A DNA stretch of 64,000 nucleotides from an uncultured Lachnospiraceae bacterium (GCA_949948715.1 CATLGW010000001.1:124001-188000), one strand, 5' to 3'. Counted from the stretch's first letter, positions 17,442-27,719 are shown. Made by a program: numbers and translations. Notes: a model not told the origin generated them from the sequence alone.

Positions 17442-19112
17442 GTGGCTTTACAACAAATCGACGCTAAGGCGCTTTCCAAGATGTTCTTAGCCGGTGCAAA
17501 GAATTTGGAGAATAAGAAAGAATGGATCAATGAGCTGAATGTGTTCCCCGTTCCCGACGGTGACACCGGCACCAACATGACCATGACGATTATGTCCGCG
17601 GCGAGAGAGCTGGCGGCCCTGGGGGAGGAGGCCTCCATGGAGGAGGTCTGCAAGGCGATTTCCAGCGGTTCCTTAAGAGGCGCCAGAGGCAATTCGGGGG
17701 TAATCCTCTCTCAGCTTTTCAGGGGATTTACCAAGAGAATCAAGACCGAGAGCGTACTCACGGTGCCTGTTTTGTGCGAGGCTTTTGACAAGGCGGTGGA
17801 GACCGCGTACAAGGCGGTTATGAAGCCCAAGGAGGGCACTATTCTCACCGTGGCCAGGGCCGGCGCGGACAGGGCCAAGGAGCTGGCGGAGGACGGCGTG
17901 GAGGATATGGATGCGTTTCTGGGGGCCGTGATCGAACATGCCAGATATGTTCTGAGCCAGACTCCCGAGATGCTTCCCGTGCTCAAGCAGGCGGGTGTGG
18001 TGGATTCCGGCGGACAGGGCCTGGTGGAGGTTTTGAGCGGAGCCTATGACACGTTCCAGGGCAAGGAGATAGACCTTTCCGTAGCGGAGGCCAGGCCTGC
18101 GGCGAAAGATTCGTCCCGGGGAGGCTCCCTGGAGGCCCAGGCAGAGGCTGAGATTCGGTTTGGCTACTGCACGGAGTTTATCATCCTGTTAAACAGGAAC
18201 TTTAATGTGAAGACGGAGCGGGATTTCAAGGGTTTTCTGGAGTCCATCGGTGATTCGATTGTATGTGTGGCGGATGACAATGTGGTCAAGGTGCACGTAC
18301 ATACCAATGACCCGGGACTGGCTATCCAGAAGGCATTGAAGTATGGCGCGCTTTCCAACATTAAGATCGACAATATGAGACTGGAGCATCAGGAGAAGTT
18401 GGCCAAAATGGCCGAAAAGGAGACCGCCCCGGAGGCGGCGCCCGAGCCCCCCAAGCCCTTCGGGTTTATAGCGGTGTCCGTGGGCGACGGAATCAATGAA
18501 ATTTTTAAGAGTCTGGGCGTGGACTATATCATCGAGGGCGGACAGACCATGAATCCCAGCACGGCGGATATCCTGGACGCTGTGGAGAAGGTCAACGCGG
18601 AGACGGTGTTTATCCTGCCCAACAACAAGAACATCATCCTGGCGGCCAATCAGGCGGCCGAACTGATGACGGACAAGACGCTCCTGGTGATTCCCACCAA
18701 GACGATTCCCCAGGGAATCACGGCGGTGATCAATTTTGTGCCGGAGCTGTCCGCGGACGAGAATGAGGCGACAATGCTCCAGGAGATCGGGAAGGTGAAG
18801 ACCGGACAGGTGACCTACGCCGTCCGCGATACCACCATCGACGATAAGGAGATCAAGAAGGGCGATTATATGGGAATCGGCGACAGCGGAATCCTCTCCG
18901 TGGGCCAGGACATGACGGCAGTGGCCGGCGAGATGGTGGAGAGCATGATGGATGACGATTCCGAACTGATCAGCATCTATTACGGGGCTGATGTTTCCCG
19001 GGAGGATGCGGAGAGCTTCCGTGAGCAGACGGCGGACAAATATGCCTCCTGCGATGTGGAGCTGCAGTGCGGCGGCCAGCCCATTTACTATTATGTTATT
19101 TCCGTGGAGTGA
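17442..19112 (+). CDS. DAK2 domain fatty acid kinase-like protein (YloV/FakA)
   Basis: 556 residues. The N-terminal DAK2 kinase domain (about 1-200) shows the Mg-ATP binding P-V-P-D-G-D-T-G-T-N-M motif and the S-L-R-G-A-R-G-N-S-G-V loop. A middle region and a C-terminal DegV-like/YloV domain complete the FakA layout. FakA with a DegV-type FakB phosphorylates exogenous fatty acids; a DegV gene lies at 21375. The start is GTG with a perfect AAGGAGG 9 bases upstream. Confidence 0.9.
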   Translation: MALQQIDAKALSKMFLAGAKNLENKKEWINELNVFPVPDGDTGTNMTMTIMSAARELAALGEEASMEEVCKAISSGSLRGARGNSGVILSQLFRGFTKRIKTESVLTVPVLCEAFDKAVETAYKAVMKPKEGTILTVARAGADRAKELAEDGVEDMDAFLGAVIEHARYVLSQTPEMLPVLKQAGVVDSGGQGLVEVLSGAYDTFQGKEIDLSVAEARPAAKDSSRGGSLEAQAEAEIRFGYCTEFIILLNRNFNVKTERDFKGFLESIGDSIVCVADDNVVKVHVHTNDPGLAIQKALKYGALSNIKIDNMRLEHQEKLAKMAEKETAPEAAPEPPKPFGFIAVSVGDGINEIFKSLGVDYIIEGGQTMNPSTADILDAVEKVNAETVFILPNNKNIILAANQAAELMTDKTLLVIPTKTIPQGITAVINFVPELSADENEATMLQEIGKVKTGQVTYAVRDTTIDDKEIKKGDYMGIGDSGILSVGQDMTAVAGEMVESMMDDDSELISIYYGADVSREDAESFREQTADKYASCDVELQCGGQPIYYYVISVE

Positions 19113-19249
19113 CGACCGGCTGTCAGAGGACCGGCGGGTGCGGCGGCAGTTGGATTCGGCGGCGCGGTTTTCTTAAGAGGCACAACGGGGAAGGAGACAG
19201 GTGTATTCTGCCTCCTTCCCTTCATATCATAAGGCGAGGAGCGTTTTCG

Positions 19250-21307
19250 ATGGATTACGACACACCGGTGATGGAGCTGAAGGGCGTGGGAGAGAAAGCC
19301 CGGGGGCTCTTCCAGAAAATAAATATATCCACGGTGGGAGAGCTGCTCTCTCATTATCCCCGGGACTATGAGACCTTTGGAGAGCCGACGCCTGTGGCGG
19401 AGGCAAAGGTGGGGCAGGTCTGCGCCGTCTATGGGGCGGTGGCCGGAACGCCGAGTCAGAAGAAGGTGCGAAATCTCACAATTTTGAACGTGAATGTGAA
19501 GGATCAGTCCGGCGCAATGCTGCTGACCTTTTTTAATATGCCCTTTTTGAAAAAGCTCTTGCGGCCCGGAGGACATTATTTGTTCCGGGGACTGGTACAG
19601 AGCCGGGGAGCGGCGAAGCTGATGGAGCAGCCCAAGTTGTACTCCTACGACGAATACCGGGAGAGAATGGGGATTATGCAGCCGAAGTATTCCCTGACCA
19701 AGGGCCTGACCAATCAGGCGGTGCAGAAGGCGGCGCGGCAGGCGCTGGAACGGTTTGAATTTCCGGAGGAACACTATCCGGAGGAGCTGATCCGGCGACT
19801 CGGGCTGATGTCCTGCAGGGACGCTCTGTGGTCCGTTCATTTTCCCGCGGACCGGGACAGTCTGCTCAGAGCCCGCAAAAGGCTGGTGTTTGACGAGTTT
19901 TTTGATTTTTTGCTGTTGCTGCGCAGAAACAGGGACTTTGCGGCCTCTCTGCCCAACAACTATCCCATGGTTGAGACGGCGGATACGGTGCGTTTCCTGG
20001 AGAGAATGCCCTTTGGCCTGACGGGAGCGCAGAAAAAGGTGTGGCAGGAGCTGCGGGAGGACATGGGAAGCCGCCGCTGCATGAATCGGCTGATACAGGG
20101 AGACGTGGGGTCCGGCAAGACCATCGTGGCGGTGCTGGCCCTCTTAATGTGCGCGGCCAACGGATATCAGGGGGCTTTGATGGCTCCCACGGAGGTGCTG
20201 GCGACCCAGCATTTCGAGACTGTCTCCGAATATACGAGAGAGTACGGCCTGATCTTTCGCCCGGTTCTTTTGGTGGGCTCCCTGTCGGCAAAGGCCAAGC
20301 GGGAGGCCTGTGAGAGGATTGCCTCGGGGGAGGCCAATCTGATCATCGGCACTCACGCGCTGATTCAGGACAGAGTGCAGTATCGAAATCTGGCTTTGGT
20401 GGTGACGGACGAGCAGCATCGGTTCGGAGTGAGACAGAGGGAGATTTTGGCCGGGAAGGGGAAGGAACCCCATGTGTTGGTGATGAGCGCAACCCCCATT
20501 CCCAGGACCCTTGCCATTATTCTCTACGGTGATCTTCATGTGTCCGTGATAGACGAACTGCCGGGAGGCCGTCTTCCTATCAAAAACTGTGTGGTGAACA
20601 CCTCCTACCGTCCCAAGGCCTACGAATTTATCGCAAAGGAGGTGGCCGCAGGCCGTCAGGCCTATGTGATCTGTCCCCAGGTGGAGGAGGGGGAGCTTGA
20701 GGACGTGGAGAATGTGGTGGATTATGCGGAAAAGCTGCGCTCGGCGCTGCCGGCAGGGGTGCAGGTGGCCTATCTCCACGGAAAGCAGCGTCCCGCCGAC
20801 AAGAATCGGATTATGGAGGAGTTTGGAGCTCACAATATCGACGTGCTGGTCTCCACCACCGTGATCGAGGTGGGGATCAATGTACCCAATGCAACGGTGA
20901 TGATGGTGGAGAACGCGGAGCGTTTCGGGCTGGCGCAGCTCCATCAGCTCAGGGGACGCGTGGGCAGGGGAGAATATCAGAGCTATTGCATCTTTGTGAG
21001 CGCCAGAGAGCAGAAGGAAACCATGGAACGGCTGCAGATATTGAATCGCTCCAACGACGGGTTTTTCATCGCCTCCCAGGATTTGAAGCTCAGGGGTCCG
21101 GGAGAGCTCTTCGGTATTCGCCAGAGCGGCGATTTCTCCTTTGCTCTGGGAGATATCTACACGGACGCGGGAACCCTGCAGCAGGCCGCCGAGGCGGTGG
21201 AGCGGATTTTGGAGGAGGATTATGACTTGAGTCTCGAAAAGCACAGGCTTCTTAAGGAACACGTCTCGAAACCTTCGCCGCGCAGTGTTGACTTTCGGAC
21301 AATATGA
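19250..21307 (+). CDS. recG: ATP-dependent DNA helicase RecG
   Basis: 685 residues. RecG remodels stalled forks and branched DNA. An N-terminal wedge OB domain (about 60-160) precedes the helicase lobes: G-D-V-G-S-G-K-T (about residue 285), D-E-Q-H box (about 388), S-A-T-P-I-P-R-T and the R-G-R-V-G-R-G motif VI. The frame is open 61 codons further upstream into the DAK2 gene region, but ATG 19250 with GCGAGGAG upstream gives the normal length and N-terminus. Its position after yloUV homologs matches Bacillus synteny. Confidence 0.96.
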   Translation: MDYDTPVMELKGVGEKARGLFQKINISTVGELLSHYPRDYETFGEPTPVAEAKVGQVCAVYGAVAGTPSQKKVRNLTILNVNVKDQSGAMLLTFFNMPFLKKLLRPGGHYLFRGLVQSRGAAKLMEQPKLYSYDEYRERMGIMQPKYSLTKGLTNQAVQKAARQALERFEFPEEHYPEELIRRLGLMSCRDALWSVHFPADRDSLLRARKRLVFDEFFDFLLLLRRNRDFAASLPNNYPMVETADTVRFLERMPFGLTGAQKKVWQELREDMGSRRCMNRLIQGDVGSGKTIVAVLALLMCAANGYQGALMAPTEVLATQHFETVSEYTREYGLIFRPVLLVGSLSAKAKREACERIASGEANLIIGTHALIQDRVQYRNLALVVTDEQHRFGVRQREILAGKGKEPHVLVMSATPIPRTLAIILYGDLHVSVIDELPGGRLPIKNCVVNTSYRPKAYEFIAKEVAAGRQAYVICPQVEEGELEDVENVVDYAEKLRSALPAGVQVAYLHGKQRPADKNRIMEEFGAHNIDVLVSTTVIEVGINVPNATVMMVENAERFGLAQLHQLRGRVGRGEYQSYCIFVSAREQKETMERLQILNRSNDGFFIASQDLKLRGPGELFGIRQSGDFSFALGDIYTDAGTLQQAAEAVERILEEDYDLSLEKHRLLKEHVSKPSPRSVDFRTI

Positions 21308-21374
21308 CAGTAAAATAAAATGAGAAATTGACAGAGGCAGTGGAAAGGCTGTGGAAAGGATATGGTTATTGGAT

Positions 21375-22244
21375 ATGGCAAAAGTGGCGATCGTTACGGA
21401 CAGCAACAGCGGAATCTCGCAGGAGCAGGCAAAGGAGCTGGGGGTTTATGTGCTTCCCATGCCCTTTAATATAGGCGAGGAGACTTATTATGAGGACATC
21501 AACCTGTCTCAGGACGAATTTTATGAGAAATTGAAATCCGGCGAGAATATTGCCACCAGCCAGCCCTCCCCGGAGTCGGTGATGAAGCTCTGGGACGAGG
21601 CCCTGTCGGAGTATGACGAATTGGTTCATATCCCCATGAGCAGCGGGCTGTCCGGTTCCTGCCAGAGCGCCATGGTGCTGGCGGAGGACTATGGCGGAAG
21701 AGTGTGCGTGGCCAACAACCAGCGTATTTCCGTGACCCAGAGGCAGTCCGTGCTGGACGCACAGAGTCTGGCGGAGAAAGGCATGAGCGCGGCACAGATC
21801 AGAGATTTTTTGGAGAGCGACAAGTTCAACAGCAGCATTTATATTATGCTGGATACCCTGTATTATCTGAAAAAGGGCGGCAGAATCACTCCCGCGGCGG
21901 CGGCCATCGGCACCCTTCTGCGCTTAAAGCCCGTACTGCAGATTCAGGGGGAAAAGCTGGACGCCTTCGCCAAGGCACGCACCAGCAATCAGGGCAAAAA
22001 CATTATGATCAATGCCGTTCGCAGCGACATTGAGAACCGTTTCGGTGGGTTTACCGAGGAGAAGGGGGTACGTCTGCAGATCGCATACACCTATGACAGG
22101 GATGCGGCGCTGGCCTTCAAGGAGGAGGTCAAGGATCATTTCCCGGGCTATGAGATCCATATGGACTGCCTCTCCTTGAGCGTGGCCTGCCACATCGGGC
22201 CCGGTTCCCTGGCTTTGGCCTGCACGAAGAAAATATCGTTATAA
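21375..22244 (+). CDS. DegV family (FakB-like) fatty-acid-binding protein
   Basis: 289 residues. The start V-A-I-V-T-D-S-N-S-G-I and the H-I-P-M-S-S-G-L-S-G-S segment (about residues 85-95) are family marks that hold the carboxylate of a bound fatty acid. DegV proteins of the FakB type supply lipid to the FakA kinase, encoded two genes upstream, which makes a functional pair plausible. The ATG at 21375 gives the usual N-terminus; a GTG eight codons earlier is possible. Confidence 0.9.
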   Translation: MAKVAIVTDSNSGISQEQAKELGVYVLPMPFNIGEETYYEDINLSQDEFYEKLKSGENIATSQPSPESVMKLWDEALSEYDELVHIPMSSGLSGSCQSAMVLAEDYGGRVCVANNQRISVTQRQSVLDAQSLAEKGMSAAQIRDFLESDKFNSSIYIMLDTLYYLKKGGRITPAAAAIGTLLRLKPVLQIQGEKLDAFAKARTSNQGKNIMINAVRSDIENRFGGFTEEKGVRLQIAYTYDRDAALAFKEEVKDHFPGYEIHMDCLSLSVACHIGPGSLALACTKKISL

Positions 22245-22270
22245 ATTTTGCTTTTCTTTCTCCGGCAAGT

Positions 22271-22280
22271 GTGTTATACT
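22271..22280 (+). promoter_or_regulatory. Extended -10 of the topoisomerase operon
   Basis: TG-T-TATACT (22272-22280) forms an extended -10 element. A possible -35 upstream (TTTTCT at 22252-22257) is weak, as often seen with extended -10 promoters. Confidence 0.5.
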
Positions 22281-22292
22281 GTGAGAGAAGAT

Positions 22293-22304
22293 GAACAAAT
22301 GTTC
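22293..22304 (+). promoter_or_regulatory. LexA (SOS)-type box
   Basis: GAACAAATGTTC fits the Gram-positive LexA/DinR operator GAAC-N4-GTTC exactly. It lies 13 bases after the -10, about where transcription starts, so binding would block initiation. In Bacillus, parEC belongs to the LexA regulon by my recollection. Confidence 0.55.
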
Positions 22305-22335
22305 GAGTTTGGGCGATAGAAGGAGTTTTGTCTGT

Positions 22336-24258
22336 ATGTCTAGTACGAGTAATTACGATGCCTCCAACATTACGGTGCTGGAAGGACTGGAGGCCGTCAG
22401 AAAGCGTCCCGGTATGTATATCGGCAGCGTCTCCACCAAGGGGCTGAACCATCTGATCTATGAGATCGTGGACAATTCGGTGGACGAGCACCTGGCCGGT
22501 TCCTGCGATACCATCAGGGTGACGCTGGAGGCGGACGGCTCCGCCACCGTGGAGGACAACGGGAGAGGTATCCCTGTGGGGATGCACGAGAAGGGCATCA
22601 GCGCCGAGCGCCTGGTGTTCACCACCCTGCACGCCGGAGGGAAGTTTGACAGCTCCGCCTACAAGACCAGCGGAGGCCTCCACGGCGTGGGTTCCTCGGT
22701 GGTCAACGCGCTGTCCAACAGATTGACCGTCAGGGTCAAGACGGGCGGTTTTATCTATGAGGACAGATACGAAAAGGGAATTCCCGTGCTGGAGCTGGAG
22801 AAGGGACTGCTCCCCGTGGTTGGCAGGACGAAGGAGACGGGGACTACCATCAATTTTCTTCCCGACGACACGATATTTGACCGGACCCATTTCAAGGAGG
22901 ACGAGGTGAAAAGCCGTCTCCACGAGACGGCTTATCTGAATCCGGAGCTTACGATTGTCTTTACCGACCTGCGCAGGGAGGAGCCCGAGGTGGTCACCTA
23001 CAGGGAGCCCCAGGGGATTGTAGGATTTGTGAAGGATATGAATAAGTCGAAGGCCGCCGTCCACGACGTCATTTTTTTCTCCGGAGAGAGCGAGGGTATC
23101 ACCGTGGAGGCCGCCTTTCAGTACGTGGATGAATTCCATGAAAATGTGCTGGGATTTTGCAACAATATATACAATTCCGAGGGAGGCACTCACCTTACGG
23201 GATTTAAGACTCAGTTTACCAATGCGATCAACACCTATGCCAGAGAGCTTAACATACTAAAGGAGAAGGACCAGAATTTCACCGGGGCGGATGTGCGCAA
23301 CGGCATGACGGCGGTGATCTCCATCAAGCACCCGGATCCTCGATTTGAGGGTCAGACCAAGACCAAGCTGGACAATCAGGACGCCGCAAAGGTGGTGTCC
23401 AAGGTCACAGGGGAGGAGATTGTCCGTTACTTTGACCGAAATCTGGAGGTCCTTAAGAGCGTCATAGGCTGCGCCGAGAAGGCGGCCAAAATCCGCAAGG
23501 CGGAGGAGAAGGCCAAGACCAATATGCTGACGAAGCAGAAATTCTCCTTCGATTCCAACGGAAAGCTGGCCAACTGTATTTCCAGGGATGCTTCCCAATG
23601 CGAAATTTTCATTGTGGAGGGAGATTCCGCGGGCGGCAGCGCCAAGATGGCCAGGGACAGGAATTATCAGGCTATTCTGCCCATTCGGGGGAAGATTTTA
23701 AATGTGGAGAAGGCCAGCATAGACAAAGTTTTGGGAAACGCCGAGATCAAGACCATGATCAATGCCTTCGGCTGCGGATTTTCGGAGGGATACGGCAACG
23801 ATTTTGACATTTCCAAGCTCCGCTATGACAAGATTATTATCATGGCGGATGCCGACGTGGACGGAGCGCATATCTCCAATCTGCTGCTCACCCTATTTTA
23901 TCGCTTTATGCCGGATTTGATATTCGAGGGCCATGTGTATATCGCCATGCCGCCCCTGTACAAGGCCATGCCCTCCAAGGGAAAGGAGGAGTATCTCTAC
24001 GACGACAAGGCTCTTGAAAAATACCGGAAGTCCCACAGAGGCCCCTTCACCCTCCAGAGGTACAAGGGCCTGGGTGAGATGGACGCGGGACAGCTTTGGG
24101 AGACCACGTTGGATCCGCAGAGGCGGCTCTTAAAGCTTGTGGAGATCGAGGACGCACGCATGGCATCCGAGATGACGGAGCTTCTCATGGGGACCGACGT
24201 GCCGCCCCGCAGGGCGTTTATCTATGACCATGCCAAGGATGCTGCTCTGGATATCTGA
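22336..24258 (+). CDS. Type IIA DNA topoisomerase subunit B (ParE/GyrB)
   Basis: 640 residues. GHKL ATPase domain (R-K-R-P-G-M-Y-I-G, E-I-V-D-N-S-V-D-E, D-N-G-R-G-I-P), transducer, and TOPRIM domain with E-G-D-S-A-G-G and D-A-D-V-D-G are complete. With the A subunit downstream it cuts and passes double-stranded DNA. ATG 22336 has AGGAG 10 bases upstream; an ATG 15 codons earlier lies next to the LexA box and is less likely. The gene is far from the usual dnaA-recF-gyrB position as judged by neighbours, and the SOS-type box hints at ParE. Sequence alone cannot fully separate gyrase from topoisomerase IV. Confidence 0.93.
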   Translation: MSSTSNYDASNITVLEGLEAVRKRPGMYIGSVSTKGLNHLIYEIVDNSVDEHLAGSCDTIRVTLEADGSATVEDNGRGIPVGMHEKGISAERLVFTTLHAGGKFDSSAYKTSGGLHGVGSSVVNALSNRLTVRVKTGGFIYEDRYEKGIPVLELEKGLLPVVGRTKETGTTINFLPDDTIFDRTHFKEDEVKSRLHETAYLNPELTIVFTDLRREEPEVVTYREPQGIVGFVKDMNKSKAAVHDVIFFSGESEGITVEAAFQYVDEFHENVLGFCNNIYNSEGGTHLTGFKTQFTNAINTYARELNILKEKDQNFTGADVRNGMTAVISIKHPDPRFEGQTKTKLDNQDAAKVVSKVTGEEIVRYFDRNLEVLKSVIGCAEKAAKIRKAEEKAKTNMLTKQKFSFDSNGKLANCISRDASQCEIFIVEGDSAGGSAKMARDRNYQAILPIRGKILNVEKASIDKVLGNAEIKTMINAFGCGFSEGYGNDFDISKLRYDKIIIMADADVDGAHISNLLLTLFYRFMPDLIFEGHVYIAMPPLYKAMPSKGKEEYLYDDKALEKYRKSHRGPFTLQRYKGLGEMDAGQLWETTLDPQRRLLKLVEIEDARMASEMTELLMGTDVPPRRAFIYDHAKDAALDI

Positions 24259-24311
24259 CCTTACACTTTTTAGACAGAGAGGGAATGACCTTCCCCAAAG
24301 GATGTTATTTT

Positions 24312-26552
24312 ATGGACGACAGCAGAATCATTAAAACAGAATATTCCGAGGAAATGCAGAAGTCCTTTATCGACTATGCCATGAGCGTCATTATCGCCAG
24401 GGCTTTGCCCGATGTGCGGGACGGTTTAAAGCCGGTTCAGAGGCGCACCCTCTATGATATGCACGAGCTGGGGATCCGCTTTGACAGGCCCTACAGAAAG
24501 TGCGCCCGTATCGTGGGCGATACCATGGGTAAATATCACCCTCACGGGGACAGTTCCATCTATGAGGCGCTGGTGGTCATGACCCAGGATTTCAAGAAAG
24601 GTCTTCCCCTGATTGACGGTCACGGCAATTTCGGCAATATCGAGGGCGACGGCGCCGCGGCCATGCGTTACACGGAGGCCAGGCTGCAGAGAATCACCCA
24701 GGAGGCCTTTCTTTCCGATCTGGACAAGGATGTGGTGGATTTTGTCCCTAATTTTGACGAGACGGAGAAGGAGCCTTCCGTTCTTCCCGTCAGGATTCCC
24801 AATTTTCTTATAAACGGCTCGGAGGGGATCGCCGTGGGCATGACCACCAGCACTCCCCCCCACAATCTGGGGGAGGTCATCGACGGGGTGAAGGCCTATA
24901 TGCAGAACGAGAACATCACCACGAAGGAGCTGATGCGCTATGTGAAGGGGCCGGATTTTCCCACAGGGGGCATCGTGATCAACAAGGACGAGCTGCCCCA
25001 GATCTATGAGACCGGCGCAGGCAAGATCAGACTGCGGGGGAAGGTGGAGTTTGAGAGTCTTAAGGGCGGCAAGACAAATGTGGTCATCACGGAGATTCCC
25101 TACACTATGGCGGGAGCCAATATCTCCAAATTTCTCACGGATGTGGCGGCCCTCTCGGAGACCAGGAAGACTCAGGATATTGTGGACATTTCCAATCAGT
25201 CCTCCAAGGAGGGCATCCGCATTGTCATAGAGCTGAAAAAGGATGCGGATCCGGAAAATTTTGTCAATTTGCTGTACAAAAAGACACGTTTAGAAGACAC
25301 CTTCGGCGTAAATATGCTGGCTATCTCGGGGGGCAGGCCCGAGATTATGGGGCTTAGGCAGATTATCAAGGCTCATGTGGATTTTCAGTTTCAGGTGGCC
25401 ACCAGGAAATACACCAATTTGCTGGCCCATGAGATGGAGAAAAAGGAAATACAGGAGGGTCTGATCAAAGCCTGCAATGTCATCGACCTGATCATCGAGA
25501 TTCTGCGGGGGTCCAGGGACCGCGCCATGGCCAAGGCCTGTCTCACCGAGGGTAAGGTGGAGGGGATCAAATTCAAATCCAGGGAGTCCAGGCTGATGGC
25601 AGAGCAGCTTTCCTTCACCGAGAAGCAGGCAGGCGCCATCCTGGAGATGAGGCTCTATAAGCTGATCGGCCTTGAGCTGGAGGCTCTGATCAATGAGCAT
25701 GAGGAGACCATGGCCAATATCTACCGTTATGAGGATATCCTGGACAGAAGGGATTCCATGGCCCAGGTGATCATAAACGAGCTGGACGGATATAAGAAGG
25801 CCTACGGGCGAAAGCGCAGGACCGTGATTGAGAACGGCCGGGAGGCGGTCTATAAGGAGAAGGAGCCCCAGGAGACTGAGGTGGTGTTTGTGATGGACCG
25901 TTTCGGCTATGCCAAGACCATTGATATGAGTACCTACGAGAGAAACAGGGAGACTGCGGAGTCGGAGTACAAATATATTGTGGTCTGCAGGAATACGGGC
26001 AGACTGTGTCTGTTTACAGATACCGGGCAGATGCATTCCGTGAAGATTGCGGATCTTCCGGCGGGAAAGCTTCGGGACAAGGGAATTCCCATCGACAATG
26101 TGAGCAATTACCATTCCGAGACGGAGGAACTGGTATATGTGGCCAGTCAGACGGAATTGAATCTTTGCCGGCTCATTTTCGTCACCGCAAAGGCTATGGT
26201 GAAGATTGTGGGCGGCGGCGAGTTTGACGTTTCCAAGCGCACGGTGGCCGCCACCAAATTAGGCGACGGGGACAGGGTGGTGAGCATCGCCGCACTTCAC
26301 GGGCAGAAAAACATTATCCTTCGGTCCGAAGCCGGTTATTTTCTGCGGTTTCTCATTTCGGAGATTTCAGAGATGAAGAAAATGGCTGTGGGTATGCGCG
26401 GCATGAACCTGGGGGAGAAGGACAGCCTGGAGGCCGTTTACTATACGGAGGATACGGATGTATCCTATATTGAATACAAGACGAGAAGCCTGATGTTAAA
26501 CAGCATAAAGCTGGCCAGACGGGGAGGCAAGGGAGTTAAGGTGAAGGGATAG
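24312..26552 (+). CDS. Type IIA DNA topoisomerase subunit A (ParC/GyrA)
   Basis: 746 residues. The breakage-reunion core contains Y-A-M-S-V-I, G-K-Y-H-P-H-G-D and A-A-M-R-Y-T-E with the active-site tyrosine (about residue 120). A beta-pinwheel C-terminal domain (about 500-746) follows. It ends with A-R-R-G-G-K-G, close to the gyrase-specific GyrA box (Q-R-R-G-G-K-G), but the box here sits at the very end rather than at the first blade. This leaves the gyrase/topoisomerase IV question open. The gene is 53 bases after subunit B, in one operon. Confidence 0.92.
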   Translation: MDDSRIIKTEYSEEMQKSFIDYAMSVIIARALPDVRDGLKPVQRRTLYDMHELGIRFDRPYRKCARIVGDTMGKYHPHGDSSIYEALVVMTQDFKKGLPLIDGHGNFGNIEGDGAAAMRYTEARLQRITQEAFLSDLDKDVVDFVPNFDETEKEPSVLPVRIPNFLINGSEGIAVGMTTSTPPHNLGEVIDGVKAYMQNENITTKELMRYVKGPDFPTGGIVINKDELPQIYETGAGKIRLRGKVEFESLKGGKTNVVITEIPYTMAGANISKFLTDVAALSETRKTQDIVDISNQSSKEGIRIVIELKKDADPENFVNLLYKKTRLEDTFGVNMLAISGGRPEIMGLRQIIKAHVDFQFQVATRKYTNLLAHEMEKKEIQEGLIKACNVIDLIIEILRGSRDRAMAKACLTEGKVEGIKFKSRESRLMAEQLSFTEKQAGAILEMRLYKLIGLELEALINEHEETMANIYRYEDILDRRDSMAQVIINELDGYKKAYGRKRRTVIENGREAVYKEKEPQETEVVFVMDRFGYAKTIDMSTYERNRETAESEYKYIVVCRNTGRLCLFTDTGQMHSVKIADLPAGKLRDKGIPIDNVSNYHSETEELVYVASQTELNLCRLIFVTAKAMVKIVGGGEFDVSKRTVAATKLGDGDRVVSIAALHGQKNIILRSEAGYFLRFLISEISEMKKMAVGMRGMNLGEKDSLEAVYYTEDTDVSYIEYKTRSLMLNSIKLARRGGKGVKVKG

Positions 26553-26568
26553 AAAGGCAGGGTGCGGT

Positions 26569-27138
26569 ATGAGAGTCATCGCGGGAACGGCCCGCAGTCT
26601 TCCCCTGAAGGCGCCGGAGGGTCTGGACACCAGGCCTACCACGGACCGTATCAAGGAAACGCTGTTTAATATGATACGGGACGATTTTTTGGGAGGCGTC
26701 TTTGTGGATCTGTTCAGCGGGAGCGGCGGCATAGGGATAGAGGCCTTAAGCCGCGGGGCGAAAAAGGCATATTTTGTGGAGAATTCTTCCAAAGCGGCAG
26801 CCGTGATTCAACAAAATCTGGCATTTACAAGACTTGGAGAGCGGGCAGTGGTGCTGCGGCAGGATGTCTGCGGGGCTTTGGGTGATATCAAAGAGGCGGC
26901 GGTGAATGTGATCTTTATGGATCCACCCTACGGCTGCGGGCAGGAGCAGCGTGTTTTGTCTGTTCTGCGGAATATGGACTATGTGACGGAGAATACCCTG
27001 ATTATTGTGGAAACCTCTCTGGACACGGACTGCTCTTATCTGGAGGAGAAGGGATTTCTCCTGGTGAAGGAAAAGCGATACAAGACCAACAGACATTTGT
27101 TTCTAAGGAAAAAGTTACAAGGCGGCGATGCCCTTTAG
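26569..27138 (+). CDS. rsmD: 16S rRNA (guanine-966 N2) methyltransferase
   Basis: 189 residues. The N-terminal R-V-I-A-G-T-A-R motif, SAM-binding [12 protein letters not shown] and catalytic M-D-P-P-Y-G are the RsmD signature. It precedes coaD, the standard order in Firmicutes (ylbH-coaD). GGCAGGGTG upstream serves as a moderate ribosome site, 16 bases after the topoisomerase gene. Confidence 0.95.
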   Translation: MRVIAGTARSLPLKAPEGLDTRPTTDRIKETLFNMIRDDFLGGVFVDLFSGSGGIGIEALSRGAKKAYFVENSSKAAAVIQQNLAFTRLGERAVVLRQDVCGALGDIKEAAVNVIFMDPPYGCGQEQRVLSVLRNMDYVTENTLIIVETSLDTDCSYLEEKGFLLVKEKRYKTNRHLFLRKKLQGGDAL

Positions 27139-27206
27139 CAGGACGCACAGGCAGGGCAAGTACCTGTCCACTGCTAAACGCTGCGTATAGGCGGAGGGGA
27201 GTATGT

Positions 27207-27719
27207 ATGAAAAGAGCGGTTTACCCCGGAAGTTTTGACCCTATGACATACGGACATTTGGATATTATCAGGCGGGCTTCCGAAATTTTTGACCTGTTGA
27301 TTGTGAGCGTGCTGAACAATAATCAAAAGACACCGTTGTTTTCTGTGGAGGAACGTGTTAAGATACTTAAAGAGGCTACGAAGGATATTCCCAATGTACA
27401 GGTGGACAGCTTCAGCGGTCTGCTCACCAATTATGCCGCCGAGAAGGACCTCCATGTGGCGGTGAGGGGGCTTCGGGCCATCACGGATTTTGAGTATGAG
27501 CTGCAGCTTGCCCAGACGAACCGTATGCTCTCCGGTGGAAGGATGGACACGGTGTTTTTGACCACCAGCTTAGAGTACGCGTACCTTAGCTCCTCCAGCG
27601 TGAAGGAGATCGCCTGCTTTGGCGGGGATATTTCCAAGACGGTTCCGGAATTTGTGGCGGAGCAGATATATCGAAAGTATAGATCGGCAGGAGGTCTGTC
27701 AGGGGAAGGGAATCAGTGA
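27207..27719 (+). CDS. coaD: Phosphopantetheine adenylyltransferase
   Basis: 170 residues. CoaD joins AMP to 4'-phosphopantetheine in coenzyme A synthesis. [12 protein letters not shown] at the N-terminus is the nucleotidyltransferase (T/H-x-G-H) motif, and [10 protein letters not shown] near residue 130 is the second binding loop. A GGAGGGGAG site lies before the ATG. Confidence 0.96.
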   Translation: MKRAVYPGSFDPMTYGHLDIIRRASEIFDLLIVSVLNNNQKTPLFSVEERVKILKEATKDIPNVQVDSFSGLLTNYAAEKDLHVAVRGLRAITDFEYELQLAQTNRMLSGGRMDTVFLTTSLEYAYLSSSSVKEIACFGGDISKTVPEFVAEQIYRKYRSAGGLSGEGNQ

